From Bacteroidota bacterium (GTDB taxonomy: Bacteria > Bacteroidota > Bacteroidia > AKYH767-A > OLB10): a stretch of DNA of 64,000 nt. Made by a program: the position numbers and the translations under genes. Of this stretch, positions 40,076-49,864 are shown one piece after another. Position 1 is the first letter of the stretch. Every line of letters starts with the position of its first letter. The stretch lies in contig JADKIC010000012.1 in NCBI GenBank assembly GCA_016721435.1, positions 84,023 to 148,022 on the forward strand, given 5' to 3'. The notes under the pieces were generated by a model. The model was given only the letters and a program-made list of their open reading frames with translations. It made no database searches and was not told where the DNA came from.

Positions 40076-40166
40076 TATTATCCCCTATTTTGCCGGACTC
40101 ATCACCTTACTTTTTGGATTGGGATTTACCCTGGCCATCATGCAACCCACAAATAAAGATAATTAA
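40068..40166 (+). CDS. 32-residue single-helix membrane microprotein
   Basis: From the ATG at 40068, overlapping the end of the preceding gene by 8 bases, this encodes a short N-terminus, a hydrophobic helix (GLITLLFGLGFTLAIM) and a polar end, with a stop at 40166. The overlap and length suggest a translationally coupled membrane microprotein. It could be chance; comparison with homologous loci would settle it. Confidence 0.5.
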   Translation: MIDIIPYFAGLITLLFGLGFTLAIMQPTNKDN

Positions 40167-40265
40167 TACGATCTTTTATATTGATGGAAAATCGCATCAA
40201 ACGAACACGTCTGTTTCGTCCTTCAGTTCTGTAAAGCATTTATGCAACATTAAGAAAACAACGTT

Positions 40266-41189
40266 TTAATAGTGTTCATACCAGCTAAATTTTTCATTGA
40301 CGATTCTCGACTTATCCTTTTTTAAATTTTCCAAAAAAGACTGAGAAACGGGCGAGTGCTTCTTCCCTTTTAACCAAATTAAACTCCAGGTTGTTTTAAT
40401 GGGTAGTCCTTTCATAGGGATAATCGTGAGTTCATTATTTTCCAATTCGTTTCTGATCCCTATTAAAGGCATTATTGAATATCCTAAGCCAGCCAACAAT
40501 GCCTGTTTTACAGCTTCGTTGGAAGTTAATTCCATCTTTTTTAACACCGACAAGTTCCTCCTTTCAATGTATTTCTCCATCGTTTGACGTGTACCGGAGC
40601 CCTTCTCTCTAAAAATTAAAGGCAACTCTTCAAAAATCTCCTTTTCCTTCATCCCATGCTTTAACTTAGATTTCGAATTTCCCACTAAGTACAATTTATT
40701 CTGAAGCAGATCAAGTTTTTCGATATTTAAGTGTGCAGGTAATATAGACACCAGTGCAAAATCCACTTCATTGCTATCCAGACTTTCAATCACTTTGGTC
40801 TTGTTGGTAACATCCAACTGCAACTCCACACCTGAATGCAAGAGCAGAAAATCTGAAAGAAAATAAGGCATTACGTACTTCCCGGTAGATACGATTGAAA
40901 TTTTTAATCGCCCGGTCAGCTGACCTTTGAATGCCATCGTTTTAAAGTTAATAGCATATACCTGGTTAAGAATATTTTCAGCCGATTCAGCAATCTCCCT
41001 TCCAAAGTCAGTAATGTAAATTTTTCTGCCCACCACTTCTGTTAATGGAATATCAAATTGATTTTGGAAATTTTTCAGTTGAATAGAAACAGCAGGTTGC
41101 GTCAAATGCAACTCTTCAGAAGCTTTGGTTACACTTTGCGTTTGCACGATCTTCAAAAATATTTGAAGCTGATTTAAAGTAAAGTTCAT
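40266..41189 (-). CDS. LysR-type transcriptional regulator
   Basis: A 307-residue LysR regulator. The N-terminal winged HTH (residues 1-60) has VTKASEELHLTQPAVSIQLKNFQ. The C-terminal effector domain begins near GRLKISIVSTGKYVMPYFL and shows AGLGYSIMPLIG. It resembles the CbbR/CcmR-like branch that senses carbon metabolites, but that is only suggested. It is divergent from the DUF6671 operon across an AT-rich 140-base region containing ATTTATATTTATA-like palindromic segments, where it probably binds. Confidence 0.88.
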   Translation of the reverse strand: MNFTLNQLQIFLKIVQTQSVTKASEELHLTQPAVSIQLKNFQNQFDIPLTEVVGRKIYITDFGREIAESAENILNQVYAINFKTMAFKGQLTGRLKISIVSTGKYVMPYFLSDFLLLHSGVELQLDVTNKTKVIESLDSNEVDFALVSILPAHLNIEKLDLLQNKLYLVGNSKSKLKHGMKEKEIFEELPLIFREKGSGTRQTMEKYIERRNLSVLKKMELTSNEAVKQALLAGLGYSIMPLIGIRNELENNELTIIPMKGLPIKTTWSLIWLKGKKHSPVSQSFLENLKKDKSRIVNEKFSWYEHY

Positions 41190-41329
41190 AATTTATATTT
41201 ATATTTTACATTACAAATATAAATAATAATTAATGATTAAAAATTCTCAAATTTGCACCGTCAAATTAAAATGCAGACGACAACTAATTTATATACAATT
41301 AATTAACAAGACAACACACGAACAAATTC

Positions 41330-41653
41330 ATGGAAACAACAAAAGTAGCCGAAAAATTAATCCTGATTGAAGGCAAATTCACAGATGAAGAAGCCCACGA
41401 AATCCTCACTAACTTTTTGATGACTAAAATTCGATTTAATAACATAAAAAATCTCAGCTCGCAGGTAAGGTTTGGAAAAGATGATGAGGTCGCTAAAAAG
41501 AGAATTATTGATTTAACGGAAGAACTCAATAAAACTAAAAATATTATAGCTGCGGCAAAATCATCAAAGAAGAAACTAACCATTAAATCAGTAATAAACA
41601 TTTCCTTTGTGAGGATTAACAACTCATGTTTAAAGGAAGAAAATTGCTTATAG
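41330..41653 (+). CDS. conserved protein of unknown function, first of DUF6671 operon
   Basis: A 107-residue protein, mostly helical and charged, without signal or membrane segments. It starts METTKVAEKLILIEG and continues EEAHEILTNFLMTKIRF. I do not recognise a named family. It overlaps the downstream DUF6671 gene by 28 bases, so it is translationally coupled. Its place in front of DUF6671 and an SbtA-type transporter remnant suggests a regulatory role in the same cluster. Confidence 0.7.
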   Translation: METTKVAEKLILIEGKFTDEEAHEILTNFLMTKIRFNNIKNLSSQVRFGKDDEVAKKRIIDLTEELNKTKNIIAAAKSSKKKLTIKSVINISFVRINNSCLKEENCL

Positions 41654-42450
41654 TCACGAAGCATGGCAAAGAAAAAGTTATTGCACCTCTTTTGGAAAAG
41701 GAACTTGGTGTTGAATGTCATTTGGTTGAAAATTTTGATACAGATGTACTGGGAACATTTAGCGGAGAAATCGAAAGAAAACACGATCCCATAACAACAG
41801 CGCGATTGAAATGCCTCCGGGCTATGGAAGTCGACAATCTTGATTTAGCAATAGCCAGTGAAGGATCTTTCGGTCCACATCCTTCACTGTTTTTTATTCC
41901 GGCAGATGAGGAATTCCTACTTCTTTTGGACAAAAAAAATGATTTAGAAATCTTAGTGAAGGAAATAAGTACTGACACCAACTTTAACGGGTCAGAAGTA
42001 ACAACTTTAGCAGAACTAAATAGATTTATTGAAAAGACAAAATTTCCATCTCACGGTCTGATCATTAAAAACGATAAAGAAATCGTTAAAGGCATTACCG
42101 ATCACGAATCCTTAAAACATGTTTTTGAAGATTTTATTTCCAAATACGGAAAGGCATTTGTGGAAACCGACATGCGCGCCCTGTACAACCCCACAAGAAT
42201 GAAGATTATTGAAAGGGCCGCTATAAAATTAACCGACAAAGCAAAATCCTTATGCCCCAAATGCTCTACCCCCGGCTTTGGAATTACAGCTGCCAAAGAG
42301 GGTTTGCCTTGTGAGCTATGCAATTCCCCTACCCGTTCCATTATTAGTACCCTCTCTACTTGCCAAAAATGTGATCATACCAAAGAGGAGCAATACCCAA
42401 ACGGGAAACAAAAAGAAGACCCCACCTATTGTGATCTATGCAACCCATAG
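41626..42450 (+). CDS. DUF6671 family protein with zinc ribbon
   Basis: A 274-residue cytosolic protein. The N-terminal part (GRKLLIVTKHGKEKVIAPLLEKEL... SEGSFGPHP) is the DUF6671 core, with a likely GSFGPHP active or ligand loop. The C-terminal 70 residues have four CxxC knuckles: CPKCSTPGFG, CELC, CQKC and CDLC, forming two treble-clef-like zinc sites. The function is unknown. Members are reported next to sodium/bicarbonate transporters of the SbtA/DUF897 family, as here. Confidence 0.8.
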   Translation: MFKGRKLLIVTKHGKEKVIAPLLEKELGVECHLVENFDTDVLGTFSGEIERKHDPITTARLKCLRAMEVDNLDLAIASEGSFGPHPSLFFIPADEEFLLLLDKKNDLEILVKEISTDTNFNGSEVTTLAELNRFIEKTKFPSHGLIIKNDKEIVKGITDHESLKHVFEDFISKYGKAFVETDMRALYNPTRMKIIERAAIKLTDKAKSLCPKCSTPGFGITAAKEGLPCELCNSPTRSIISTLSTCQKCDHTKEEQYPNGKQKEDPTYCDLCNP

Positions 42451-42470
42451 AAATAAACAATCAGCATAAG

Positions 42471-42781
42471 ATGAATTCCAATTTACTAATCGAAAATTTA
42501 ACCAATCCGGCATTATTATTCTTTGTCCTCGGAATATTTTCAGTTCAATTAAAAAGTGATTTAGAAATCCCTCAAAATTCCTCTAAATTCATATCACTTT
42601 ATCTTCTCTTTGCTATTGGTTTTAAGGGTGGACAAGAGTTATCATATCTTAATATTGAGCAGCTGGAGCTTCGTGGCACATGATTGCGATTATGGCTTTG
42701 ATGGAATCTCCAGCCATTATAACGGGGCGAAGACACATAAATACAACAACAAACAGAGAAAAATGGAATTACTACCAATAG
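42471..42781 (+). pseudogene. SbtA/DUF897 bicarbonate transporter remnant
   Basis: From the ATG at 42471 the first 55 residues (NLTNPALLFFVLGIF, then SLYLLFAIGFKGGQELS) match the N-terminus of SbtA/DUF897 Na-dependent bicarbonate permeases, which normally have 320 or more residues. The frame then ends at 42683. A second piece in another frame (GASWHMIAIMALMESPAIITG, 42673-42735) is the conserved segment before the middle loop of the family. At least two large parts are missing, so transport function is lost. The sequence then runs straight into the Fic gene. Confidence 0.72.
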
Positions 42782-43566
42782 AAACTATTCAAGTCAATCA
42801 AAATAAGATAAAAGACATTGATCATTATGTAAAGTCTATTTACCGGCTAATTATTTATAGCCGACACCATATGGACGATGACTTATTAAACATTTATTTA
42901 GAGGGTGTTAATACTTTAAAGGAACTATTGAGTATCAAAAATGCTCAAATGGAAGCTCAAAATGAAGAGGAGGCAGAAGAATATTTGAAAAATCTAAAAA
43001 TCTCACTTGATTTTGTTCTTGAGGAAATAATTTTGCATAACAATTTTGAAAAAGAGATCCAATTATTTCAATTGCTTCGTTTGGTATCTCCTGAAACCAA
43101 TGCTATACATCCAAATCGTTACCGGCAGACCGTCGTTCAAATTGGTGCTCATCTATGTCCGGATCCTTATCTGGTCCCTCCATTAGTTTCTGAACTTTTT
43201 TTTAAGATACAATCCATCCGTCATCCCATATTAAGAGCCATTTATTTTCATCACGAGCTCATTCGTATTCACCCCTTTGCTGATGGCAACGGCAGAGTAA
43301 CAAGAATCGCAAAGAACTGGATGTTAATGTATGATTTATACCCGCCCATCTTCATAAATGATGCGCCGCAAAAAAAAGAATACATAACTACGCTGGGGAA
43401 TAGTTTTAGAGAACTTGAAAAGCAACCTCATTTATGGAATCCGCATACAGCAGCCTTTTTTGAACAAGAACTTGATCGCTTGTTATTAAATTCCTCCCTG
43501 CTTTATGAAAGCATAAACAGTATTGGAATAAACAGAGAAAAATTGACTTTTAAGAATGAAAACTAA
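42763..43566 (+). CDS. Fic family AMP-transferase
   Basis: A 267-residue Fic protein. The active site HPFADGNGRVTRIAKN (His170) fits HPFxxGNGRxxR. It would transfer AMP, or another nucleotide, to target proteins. An N-terminal helix has NIYLEG at residues 43-48, close to the inhibitory motif [S/T]xxxE[G/N] except for Asn in the first place. The start ATG at 42763 lies within the SbtA remnant's tail; the longer open frame upstream belongs to that remnant. No separate antitoxin gene is adjacent. Confidence 0.88.
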   Translation: MELLPIETIQVNQNKIKDIDHYVKSIYRLIIYSRHHMDDDLLNIYLEGVNTLKELLSIKNAQMEAQNEEEAEEYLKNLKISLDFVLEEIILHNNFEKEIQLFQLLRLVSPETNAIHPNRYRQTVVQIGAHLCPDPYLVPPLVSELFFKIQSIRHPILRAIYFHHELIRIHPFADGNGRVTRIAKNWMLMYDLYPPIFINDAPQKKEYITTLGNSFRELEKQPHLWNPHTAAFFEQELDRLLLNSSLLYESINSIGINREKLTFKNEN

Positions 43567-43605
43567 TCCGCATCCTGATCAGGCAAAGCAAGCAAATTAT
43601 AAATT

Positions 43606-44112
43606 ATGAGCGCCCAAAAAATACAAATCCTGGAAACCCTGGCCCTTCTCGGCATATACGTGATTGCCTTTTTTGTTATCAAGACCATCATAAATAATGC
43701 ATTAAAAAACACCCAACTTCAAAGAGCCAGAAGAAAGATAATTATAAAAGCAGTGCATCTATTTACATCCATTGCTGTCATAATTATTCTAACAGGTATC
43801 TGGGGACTGGAGCAAAATGAAATTGCTTTATTTGCAAGTACAATTCTGACCGCATTAGGTATTGCCTTTTTTGCACAATGGTCCTTACTCTCCAATATTA
43901 CCTCGAGTGTCATACTGTTCTTTAATCACCCTTTGAAATTAGGTGACACAATAAAAATGCTGGACAAAGAGTATCCCTTAGAGGGGGAAGTGACGGAGTT
44001 GACCTACTTTTTTATTCATCTGAAAACGACCAGCGGGGAGACGATAACTATTCCCAACTCACTGCTACTTCAAAAGTCGATAGCTGTAATTGAAAAAAAG
44101 ACAGGGAAATAA
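43606..44112 (+). CDS. small MscS-family mechanosensitive channel
   Basis: A 168-residue minimal MscS-type channel. It has two N-terminal hydrophobic segments, then the pore-lining helix (LFASTILTALGIAFFAQWSLLSNITSSVILFFNHPLKLGD) seen as GIAFFAQWSLLSN and FFNHPLKLGD, and a short beta domain ending TIPNSLLLQKS. The C-terminal alpha-beta part of MscS is absent, as in other minimal members. It follows the Fic gene by 40 bases. Confidence 0.85.
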   Translation: MSAQKIQILETLALLGIYVIAFFVIKTIINNALKNTQLQRARRKIIIKAVHLFTSIAVIIILTGIWGLEQNEIALFASTILTALGIAFFAQWSLLSNITSSVILFFNHPLKLGDTIKMLDKEYPLEGEVTELTYFFIHLKTTSGETITIPNSLLLQKSIAVIEKKTGK

Positions 44113-44222
44113 AAGTTGTATTGCAATCGTATTTTTCTTATGAAGAAAACGAATCGGCCAATATTAGAATTTTAGGGAGGAGGGAGGAGGGAGTACGAAA
44201 TACGAAAATACGAAAATGCGAA

Positions 44223-44286
44223 ACCTGCCTGCCGGCAGGCAGGTACGAAAGTACGAAATGCGAAACCTGCCTGCCGGCAGGCAGGT
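44223..44286. repeat. two copies of a perfect 22-bp palindrome
   Basis: The core CCTGCCTGCCGGCAGGCAGG, flanked by A and T to give 22 bases, occurs at 44223-44244 and again at 44265-44286, separated by 20 bases rich in ACGAAA units. The surrounding region (44190-44320) is made of short GAAATACGAAA/GCGAAA repeats. It is noncoding although an open frame crosses it. This palindrome is a known-looking extragenic repeat of Bacteroidota genomes. Confidence 0.85.
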
Positions 44287-44552
44287 GCGAAAATGAGAAA
44301 ATGAGAAATGCGATGCTTAGACGACGGGGGAGCACCAGGGCCCATCTGATCACCGTGAGCATCCATTAATTACGAGTTAAAACTACGTTGAGCGACAGGA
44401 TAGATGTATAACTGGTTGGTTGAAGTGTACAATTAGCAACAACAGCTGCCACTTCTGCAAATGGTAGCTACAATGATTTACCATTTAAAAATTCTTGCCT
44501 GGTAATAGGCTACAGGCTGTATTCACTATACACACACATCTCCCATCCATTC

Positions 44553-44596
44553 TTCAAAAAACAACCCCCGGTATGACGGTGTATCATCCGGGGGTT
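44553..44596 (-). terminator. rho-independent terminator of the M36 peptidase gene
   Basis: On the minus strand AACCCCCGG (from 44588-44596) pairs with CCGGGGGTT (44563-44571) and is followed by GTTTTTTG at 44554-44562. It lies 32 bases after the M36 peptidase stop codon. Confidence 0.75.
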
Positions 44597-44627
44597 AGCA
44601 AATTTTGATTCTGTATTTCTTTCGGAA

Positions 44628-47600
44628 TTATTCAACGAACAGTTTCTGCCTCACTTCACCCTCCTCGTTCCTTAAAACGACTACATACAACTGAGCAGCC
44701 AATTCGTTCACAGGAATTGTCACCTCTTTAACGCCTGCATTTACACGCATGGAAATTACTTCCTTTCCTTCCAGTGTATACAGTATCAAATTAGCAGACT
44801 GCAGTAACTTCTGATTTAACTGCAGCGTGGTTTGCTTACGAGCAGGATTAGGGAACAATGTAAACTGAAGATTATTTCCGGCGAATTCATCTACCCCTGT
44901 AGTTCCAATGTTAACAACATAAGATTTCGAGCAAGCAGTGCCGTTTATAGTCAAGGTGACGGTATATGTTCCTGAAGATGCGTAGGTATGATTCGGATTT
45001 TGTAATGCAGAAGTTCCACCATCTCCAAAATCCCATAACCAACCTGTCGCCGCTACAGAAGAATCCGAAAATGCAACGGCATTCCCTGTCACCACATATC
45101 CAAAATCAACGTCTACCGGCGTCACAACTACGGTATCTGTTAAAGATATGCATTGTGGGTCGCGCACTTCGATATCATAGAAATAATAATAGAAAGTACC
45201 GGGATTTGTGGTGGCGGAAGAACTGGTAATGGTCATGTAATTTGCCAATGTATACGGATAGCTCGCACCACCGTTATTACGATATAAATTCGCATTGTTA
45301 GCACCCAGATTATAATTACCGGAAGCCGGAACCATCAAATTTACATTTACGCGTTGTATTCCATTCACCAGATTAACCGTTACCGAATCGACGATTTGTG
45401 GTCCGGAAGGCGGGGTGCCATCAGTATTCGTTCCGCTGGCAAGGAAAATTTGTCGCGGACCTGCTCCACTTGCATCTACCAAGACCGATACAATTTCAAA
45501 CCCTTTCGCTGCAGTGAAGTTCTGCGCACCATGGAACGCATTCCCATGATATCCGCCTGAACCAAAAGCAGCGTTCTGAGGTCCGACATTTTGACTGGGA
45601 TTACCGGACTAAATTTTTAACAAAATAGGTCTGTGTCGTATTTACATTCGGAATCACCAATGTATCTCCAACATAAATAAGCGTATTGGACGCATTCCGC
45701 CATTCTGCAACACCTGTTACGAGTGTATTTACAAAAGCAGTATCTCCGGCACAAACCAGTACATCATTGGTCACAGGAGTGGGTGGAAGACTAATGGTAA
45801 TTTGCTGAGAGGTGGTATCACTACCCAGTGTATTGGTAACAATTAATTCTACCGTGAACACACCGGTTGAAGGAAAGGTATGCGATGGGTTTTGCAAGGT
45901 GGAAGTTGTTCCGTCACCAAAATTCCATAGCCAGGTCTGTGGTGTAGAATAACTGCTATCTGTAAAACTTAATTCCGTCACACAACTCGTTAAACTGCTC
46001 GCCACAAAGGCAGCCACAGGAGGCGCAGTAGCAATCTGACAAAAAGTAGGAATATCAAATGCTTCAGATTGATCTGAACGACTGGAAGAACTTCCCTGGC
46101 TGGCACTGAAGCCAAATCCTCTGTTCGCAAACACCTCCCATATCAGGCATTGGTGGATACCCCCGTACAGCAACTGATCCGCCTGCAAGATGGCATCACG
46201 ACCATCCAGCATTCCGGGGTTGCAGGGCTGTAATTTCAATCCTTCGATGACGAGTTTCATGGCGATATTATTTCCGCCGGTGCCGGTGTATAAATCCGGA
46301 TCAGGCGCACCACCATATTGATCAATCAACGCCCAGGTTAAATCCCAAAGTGCTGTTGCGAAAATAAATCCCACACCATGCGGTTGTGAAATTTGTCCGG
46401 TATTGTTGGAAGCACCGTACGTATAGTTATTAATACCAAAATCTGTTGAGTAGGGAGCAGGACGAATACCCACACCATTGGTAGGCTCACCGATGGCAAA
46501 AGTGCCCACTCCACGCGTGTCGCCACCCTGATCTCCCGGTTCAATGGTCAACATCAAACCAAACCAATCGCTCCATCCTTCTCCCATTTGTTCCGCATTG
46601 TTCAGACAATTCGAATTAGACGGCCCTCCTGTTAATCTGTTGGATATTCCGTGACCATACTCATGCGCGATGATTACGTTATCAAAATCACCATCTCTCA
46701 CAGCAGACCCTCCGCCACCATCGCTGATGGTTCCTGAAACAGTACCAAGAAGCAATTGCGCCTTAATGAGATTTCCATCTGCCAGAGAAATCATAATGGA
46801 AGGTATGTTGACCGTAGTGCTGGTACCTCCCATTTGAAAAGGAGCCCCTGCTACATTGTTCACGACAATCACTGCAACGGCCCCTGCATTTTGAGCAGCC
46901 TCTACTTTAATATTAAAGCTACAGGTCCCCCGGTCTATCAGTGCAATTTTGCCGGCCAATTGAGCTGCATTCACAACGGTTTCACAACCATCGTTCACCG
47001 GTGCTGTATTGTCTTCCAGCAATATTATATCAGCAGTAATCGGGGTAACAGGTAAACCCGGACCGAACGTTGCATCTGCAGCGCTATATGGACCGGCAAT
47101 CACCGTAGGAGAATTTATTTCAAGGTAATTTCCGGCCTGTTGCGCTGAATTCCACAAATACATTTGCATACGCGGATTGGTTCCATCGGGAGGAGTAGCA
47201 AAATTTGCATTGTTAGTACCACCTCCATCCTGAGCTTCAGCAAATACTTCATCAACACCTAGTCCACCATTTCCGTAATTGTTCACCTGAAAATTTCCAC
47301 TTTCCTCATCAAATCCATGGTTGTACCATATATCGTGCATCAAATTATTCATATAAAATAAATTGGTGATAGCAGCAGATTGATATGTAAGCGCTGCACC
47401 TGAACTATTGTAAGGGAAATTAAACGTCAGTGCCGGTCCACCATCAGGACTAAACCCGGGTAGATTATCGTTGTCGACGTCATCATAAGCGAAAACATTA
47501 TTACCACGTGTAATGGTATACTCATACCCCGCTACACCATCGGTATCGTGCCAGCCATAAGGAGAAGAAAGAGAATCCGCAGGTTCGATGACCGTAGTTA

Positions 47601-48396
47601 TAGATCCATGATTCGGGCTCTCCACAGGCAATGGGAAAACGGTATAGGTGCCGGGAATGGAGCTGAGGACAGGTGTGGATTTTCCTGAAGAAGGCCCTGC
47701 AGTTGCACAAGTTGCGCTACAGGATGCAGATGGACCATGGTCAAAATTACATTTCACCACCCAGTCATTCTTAGAAATTAATGCGCCCGTTTCTGCATCA
47801 ATTTGTACCGACCACCAATGCTTTGCATCTAAGGTGTAAATCGATAAATCCCAAGCCAGCCGGACACGCTCACCGGAGATGGCGTAATACATCAGCCTGA
47901 CCGGAATATCTACTGTTGAAATGTTCCCTTTGTTGTAAATAAAATGTTGAGAAGATACTGTATTTAAAATTCGAAGATTTTCAGGGCGACCAACATTCAA
48001 TAGGGTGGCAGCAGCATGAATAGCTTGCTGAGGATTCAGGTCAGGAGTTTTATACCGGATTTTACTGCTCAAATTTGAAATCAATCTGTTTCCGGTAAGA
48101 ATCAACTTATCTTCTTTCAAAGCAAAATTGGCAAGTCCGTTCGCCACCGGAATTCCCTTGTATTGCTGACGGAGATAAATATGCGTAATTCCGGTTTGTT
48201 TTGAATAATTCTGATCGGTGATTGTCCACTCGGAAACATCATCCATAGTTACTCCAATCTCCTTGTAATGTTCAAGGAAATAATCATTAATAATTTTCTT
48301 ATGATCGTTTTGAGCAAAAACTTTCGTTCCTAGTAATAACAAAACAATCAGCGTTTTCGTCAATAGATACTTCATAGATTTATGGGTATGTTTCAT
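44628..48396 (-). CDS. secreted M36 fungalysin metallopeptidase with PA, PKD and T9SS domains (one frameshift)
   Basis: About 1255 residues. Signal peptide, then a fungalysin propeptide (residues 30-190) and the M36 catalytic domain with HEYGHGISNRL (HExxH, about residue 580) and GEGWSDWFG (third zinc ligand). A PA domain (GKIALIDRGTCSFNIKVEAAQ) is inserted before the HExxH motif. PKD repeats (WLWNFGDGTTSTLQNPSHTF and another at WLWDFGDGGTSALQNP) follow, and the T9SS domain (LFPNPARKQTTLQL, ending QKLFVE) is last. A single frameshift near 45600 splits the gene. The start could be 48396 or 48375 (MKYLLTK). A -7 box lies at 48441-48448. Extracellular protein degradation is the likely role. Confidence 0.92.
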
Positions 48397-48440
48397 TAGA
48401 GGTTTTTACAATTTCGTGAGTTGAAATGGCATATTCAAAA

Positions 48441-48448
48441 CAAATATA
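48441..48448 (-). promoter_or_regulatory. candidate -7 element of the M36 peptidase gene
   Basis: Minus-strand TATATTTG matches TAnnTTTG, 44 bases before the ATG at 48396. A -33 TTTG at the usual distance is not obvious. Confidence 0.4.
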
Positions 48449-48941
48449 CTCTAATAAAGTTTCCATCATTCCGGTCCCACTGACTGGCAGCCTGACCGTA
48501 TATAAATGAAAGTACAATACTATATATATCAACTCATTAATTAATTGACATGAGTTGATTTCAGCGCTATTCGCTGCTAAGCCCCGAAATCAGGAAATGC
48601 ACCATGGCAACAGACCAGTCTATGTGAAGCAAACACTACGTCTAAGAAATTAGTTGGACTGCAGATAAAACTTACAGTCAGATGACAAAACAGACCAATA
48701 CTCGTAAAGGTCTTAAATATTCTTTCCATCGCATAAATGTTTTTAAAATCAAGTTCCGCTAAGTTTTATTCAACATTCACATCTTTTAGAGATGAAAAGA
48801 AATATGCTAAATCTCCAATCCATCTACGTTAAATTTTTACATTTGTTTCCTCTACCCCTCCAAATCTCGTCAGATTCAGTTCGTCTCGTCATTACTGATC
48901 TCGTCGCAGACAAGAAGTAACAAGACGAGACGAAATGTGCA
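48449..48941. other. intergenic region with inverted repeat upstream of AraC gene
   Basis: No gene. The arms TTCGTCTCGTC (48880-48890) and GACGAGACGAA (48924-48934) form a perfect 11-bp inverted repeat directly before the AraC start, and a third GACGAGAC follows at 48944-48951. A -7-like TACATTTG lies at 48838-48845. The repeat may be an operator. Confidence 0.5.
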
Positions 48942-49799
48942 ATGACGAGACCTCCTCCCATGATCCCCATCCACGACCTTGAAGAACACGAGAAAAAGGA
49001 AATAAGAATGATTGAGTTGGATAAACAGTTGAAGAATGATGCTGTTGAACCCCACCGTCATCATTATTATGAGTGCTTTGTATTCCTGAAAGGCGGTGGA
49101 ACACATACCGTCGATTTCGTAGAGTTTCCGATTGCCCCGCATTCAATTCATATTGTCACGCCCGGACAGGTACATAAGGTCAGGCGGAAGATAAATTCGA
49201 CGGGCTATGTATTTCTTTTCGACTTATTGCACTTCGATCAGGATAAACGTATCGAGCAATTATTATTTGATCATACCTGTTTTGATGTGAATGAATTTTC
49301 ACCCGGCTATCATTTTGATTCGGGTTTTGGAGAGGAATTGAAGTACATCTCCACCAAGGCCTGGGAGGAATTTAATTCCAAAGGTCCGTTGAAAAATCAA
49401 ATTGTGTTGAATCAACTGACTTTGCTCCTGCTCTATTGTTTGCGTTTGCGTGGGAATACCTCTACAGAAGAGCGTGGAAAACATGCCGGACTCTATTCGG
49501 CGTTCAGGAGGTTGATGCATAATGAGTATAAAAACCTCAAGAAGGTCAAGGACTATGCCGCCACTTTAAATGTTACAGAGAAATACCTGAATGATGAGGT
49601 AATGCAGAAATGCGGGGAGACGGTAAGTGCAGTCATTAACCGGCATATAATTCTTGAAGCAAAGCGGTTGTTGAATACAGGAGTGTCGGCTAAAGAAGTG
49701 GGTTACGCCCTCAACTTTACGGATCCTGCTCATTTCAGCAAGTTCTTCAAGGCGCAAACCGGACTTTCTCCCAGCGAATTTAAAAATATACAAGAATAA
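48942..49799 (+). CDS. AraC family transcriptional regulator with cupin domain
   Basis: A 285-residue regulator. The N-terminal cupin-like ligand domain includes HRHHYYECFVFLKGGGTH and HSIHIVTPGQVHKV; the C-terminal AraC/XylS helix-turn-helix pair runs from about residue 185 and includes VKDYAATLNVTEKYLNDEV and SAKEVGYALNFTDPAHFSKFFKAQTG, which ends LSPSEFK. The effector and target genes are unknown; the divergent M36 gene or the downstream surface protein are candidates. ATG at 48942 is used; 48960 is an alternative. Confidence 0.92.
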   Translation: MTRPPPMIPIHDLEEHEKKEIRMIELDKQLKNDAVEPHRHHYYECFVFLKGGGTHTVDFVEFPIAPHSIHIVTPGQVHKVRRKINSTGYVFLFDLLHFDQDKRIEQLLFDHTCFDVNEFSPGYHFDSGFGEELKYISTKAWEEFNSKGPLKNQIVLNQLTLLLLYCLRLRGNTSTEERGKHAGLYSAFRRLMHNEYKNLKKVKDYAATLNVTEKYLNDEVMQKCGETVSAVINRHIILEAKRLLNTGVSAKEVGYALNFTDPAHFSKFFKAQTGLSPSEFKNIQE

Positions 49800-49836
49800 G
49801 TCGGAATTGTACATGGTCGCCGGCATTGATCCGGAC

Positions 49837-49844
49837 TAGCTTTG
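49837..49844 (+). promoter_or_regulatory. candidate -7 element of the Ycf48-like gene
   Basis: TAGCTTTG (TAnnTTTG) is 20 bases before the ATG at 49865. A TTG at 49806-49808 is 28 bases upstream, somewhat far for a -33 element. Confidence 0.35.
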
Positions 49845-49864
49845 CAACATACAAAAGTACTTCT

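Larger units (their letters stand above)
44113..44627. other. noncoding region between mscS and the M36 peptidase gene
   Basis: It contains the repeat patch above and a terminator (44553-44596). Bases 44320-44550 show no coding frame or RNA gene. Confidence 0.45.

Noticed and set aside
44121..44369. Open frame through the 22-bp palindromes (CETCLPAGR repeats)
   Set aside because: It translates the palindromic repeat and has no conserved sequence otherwise.
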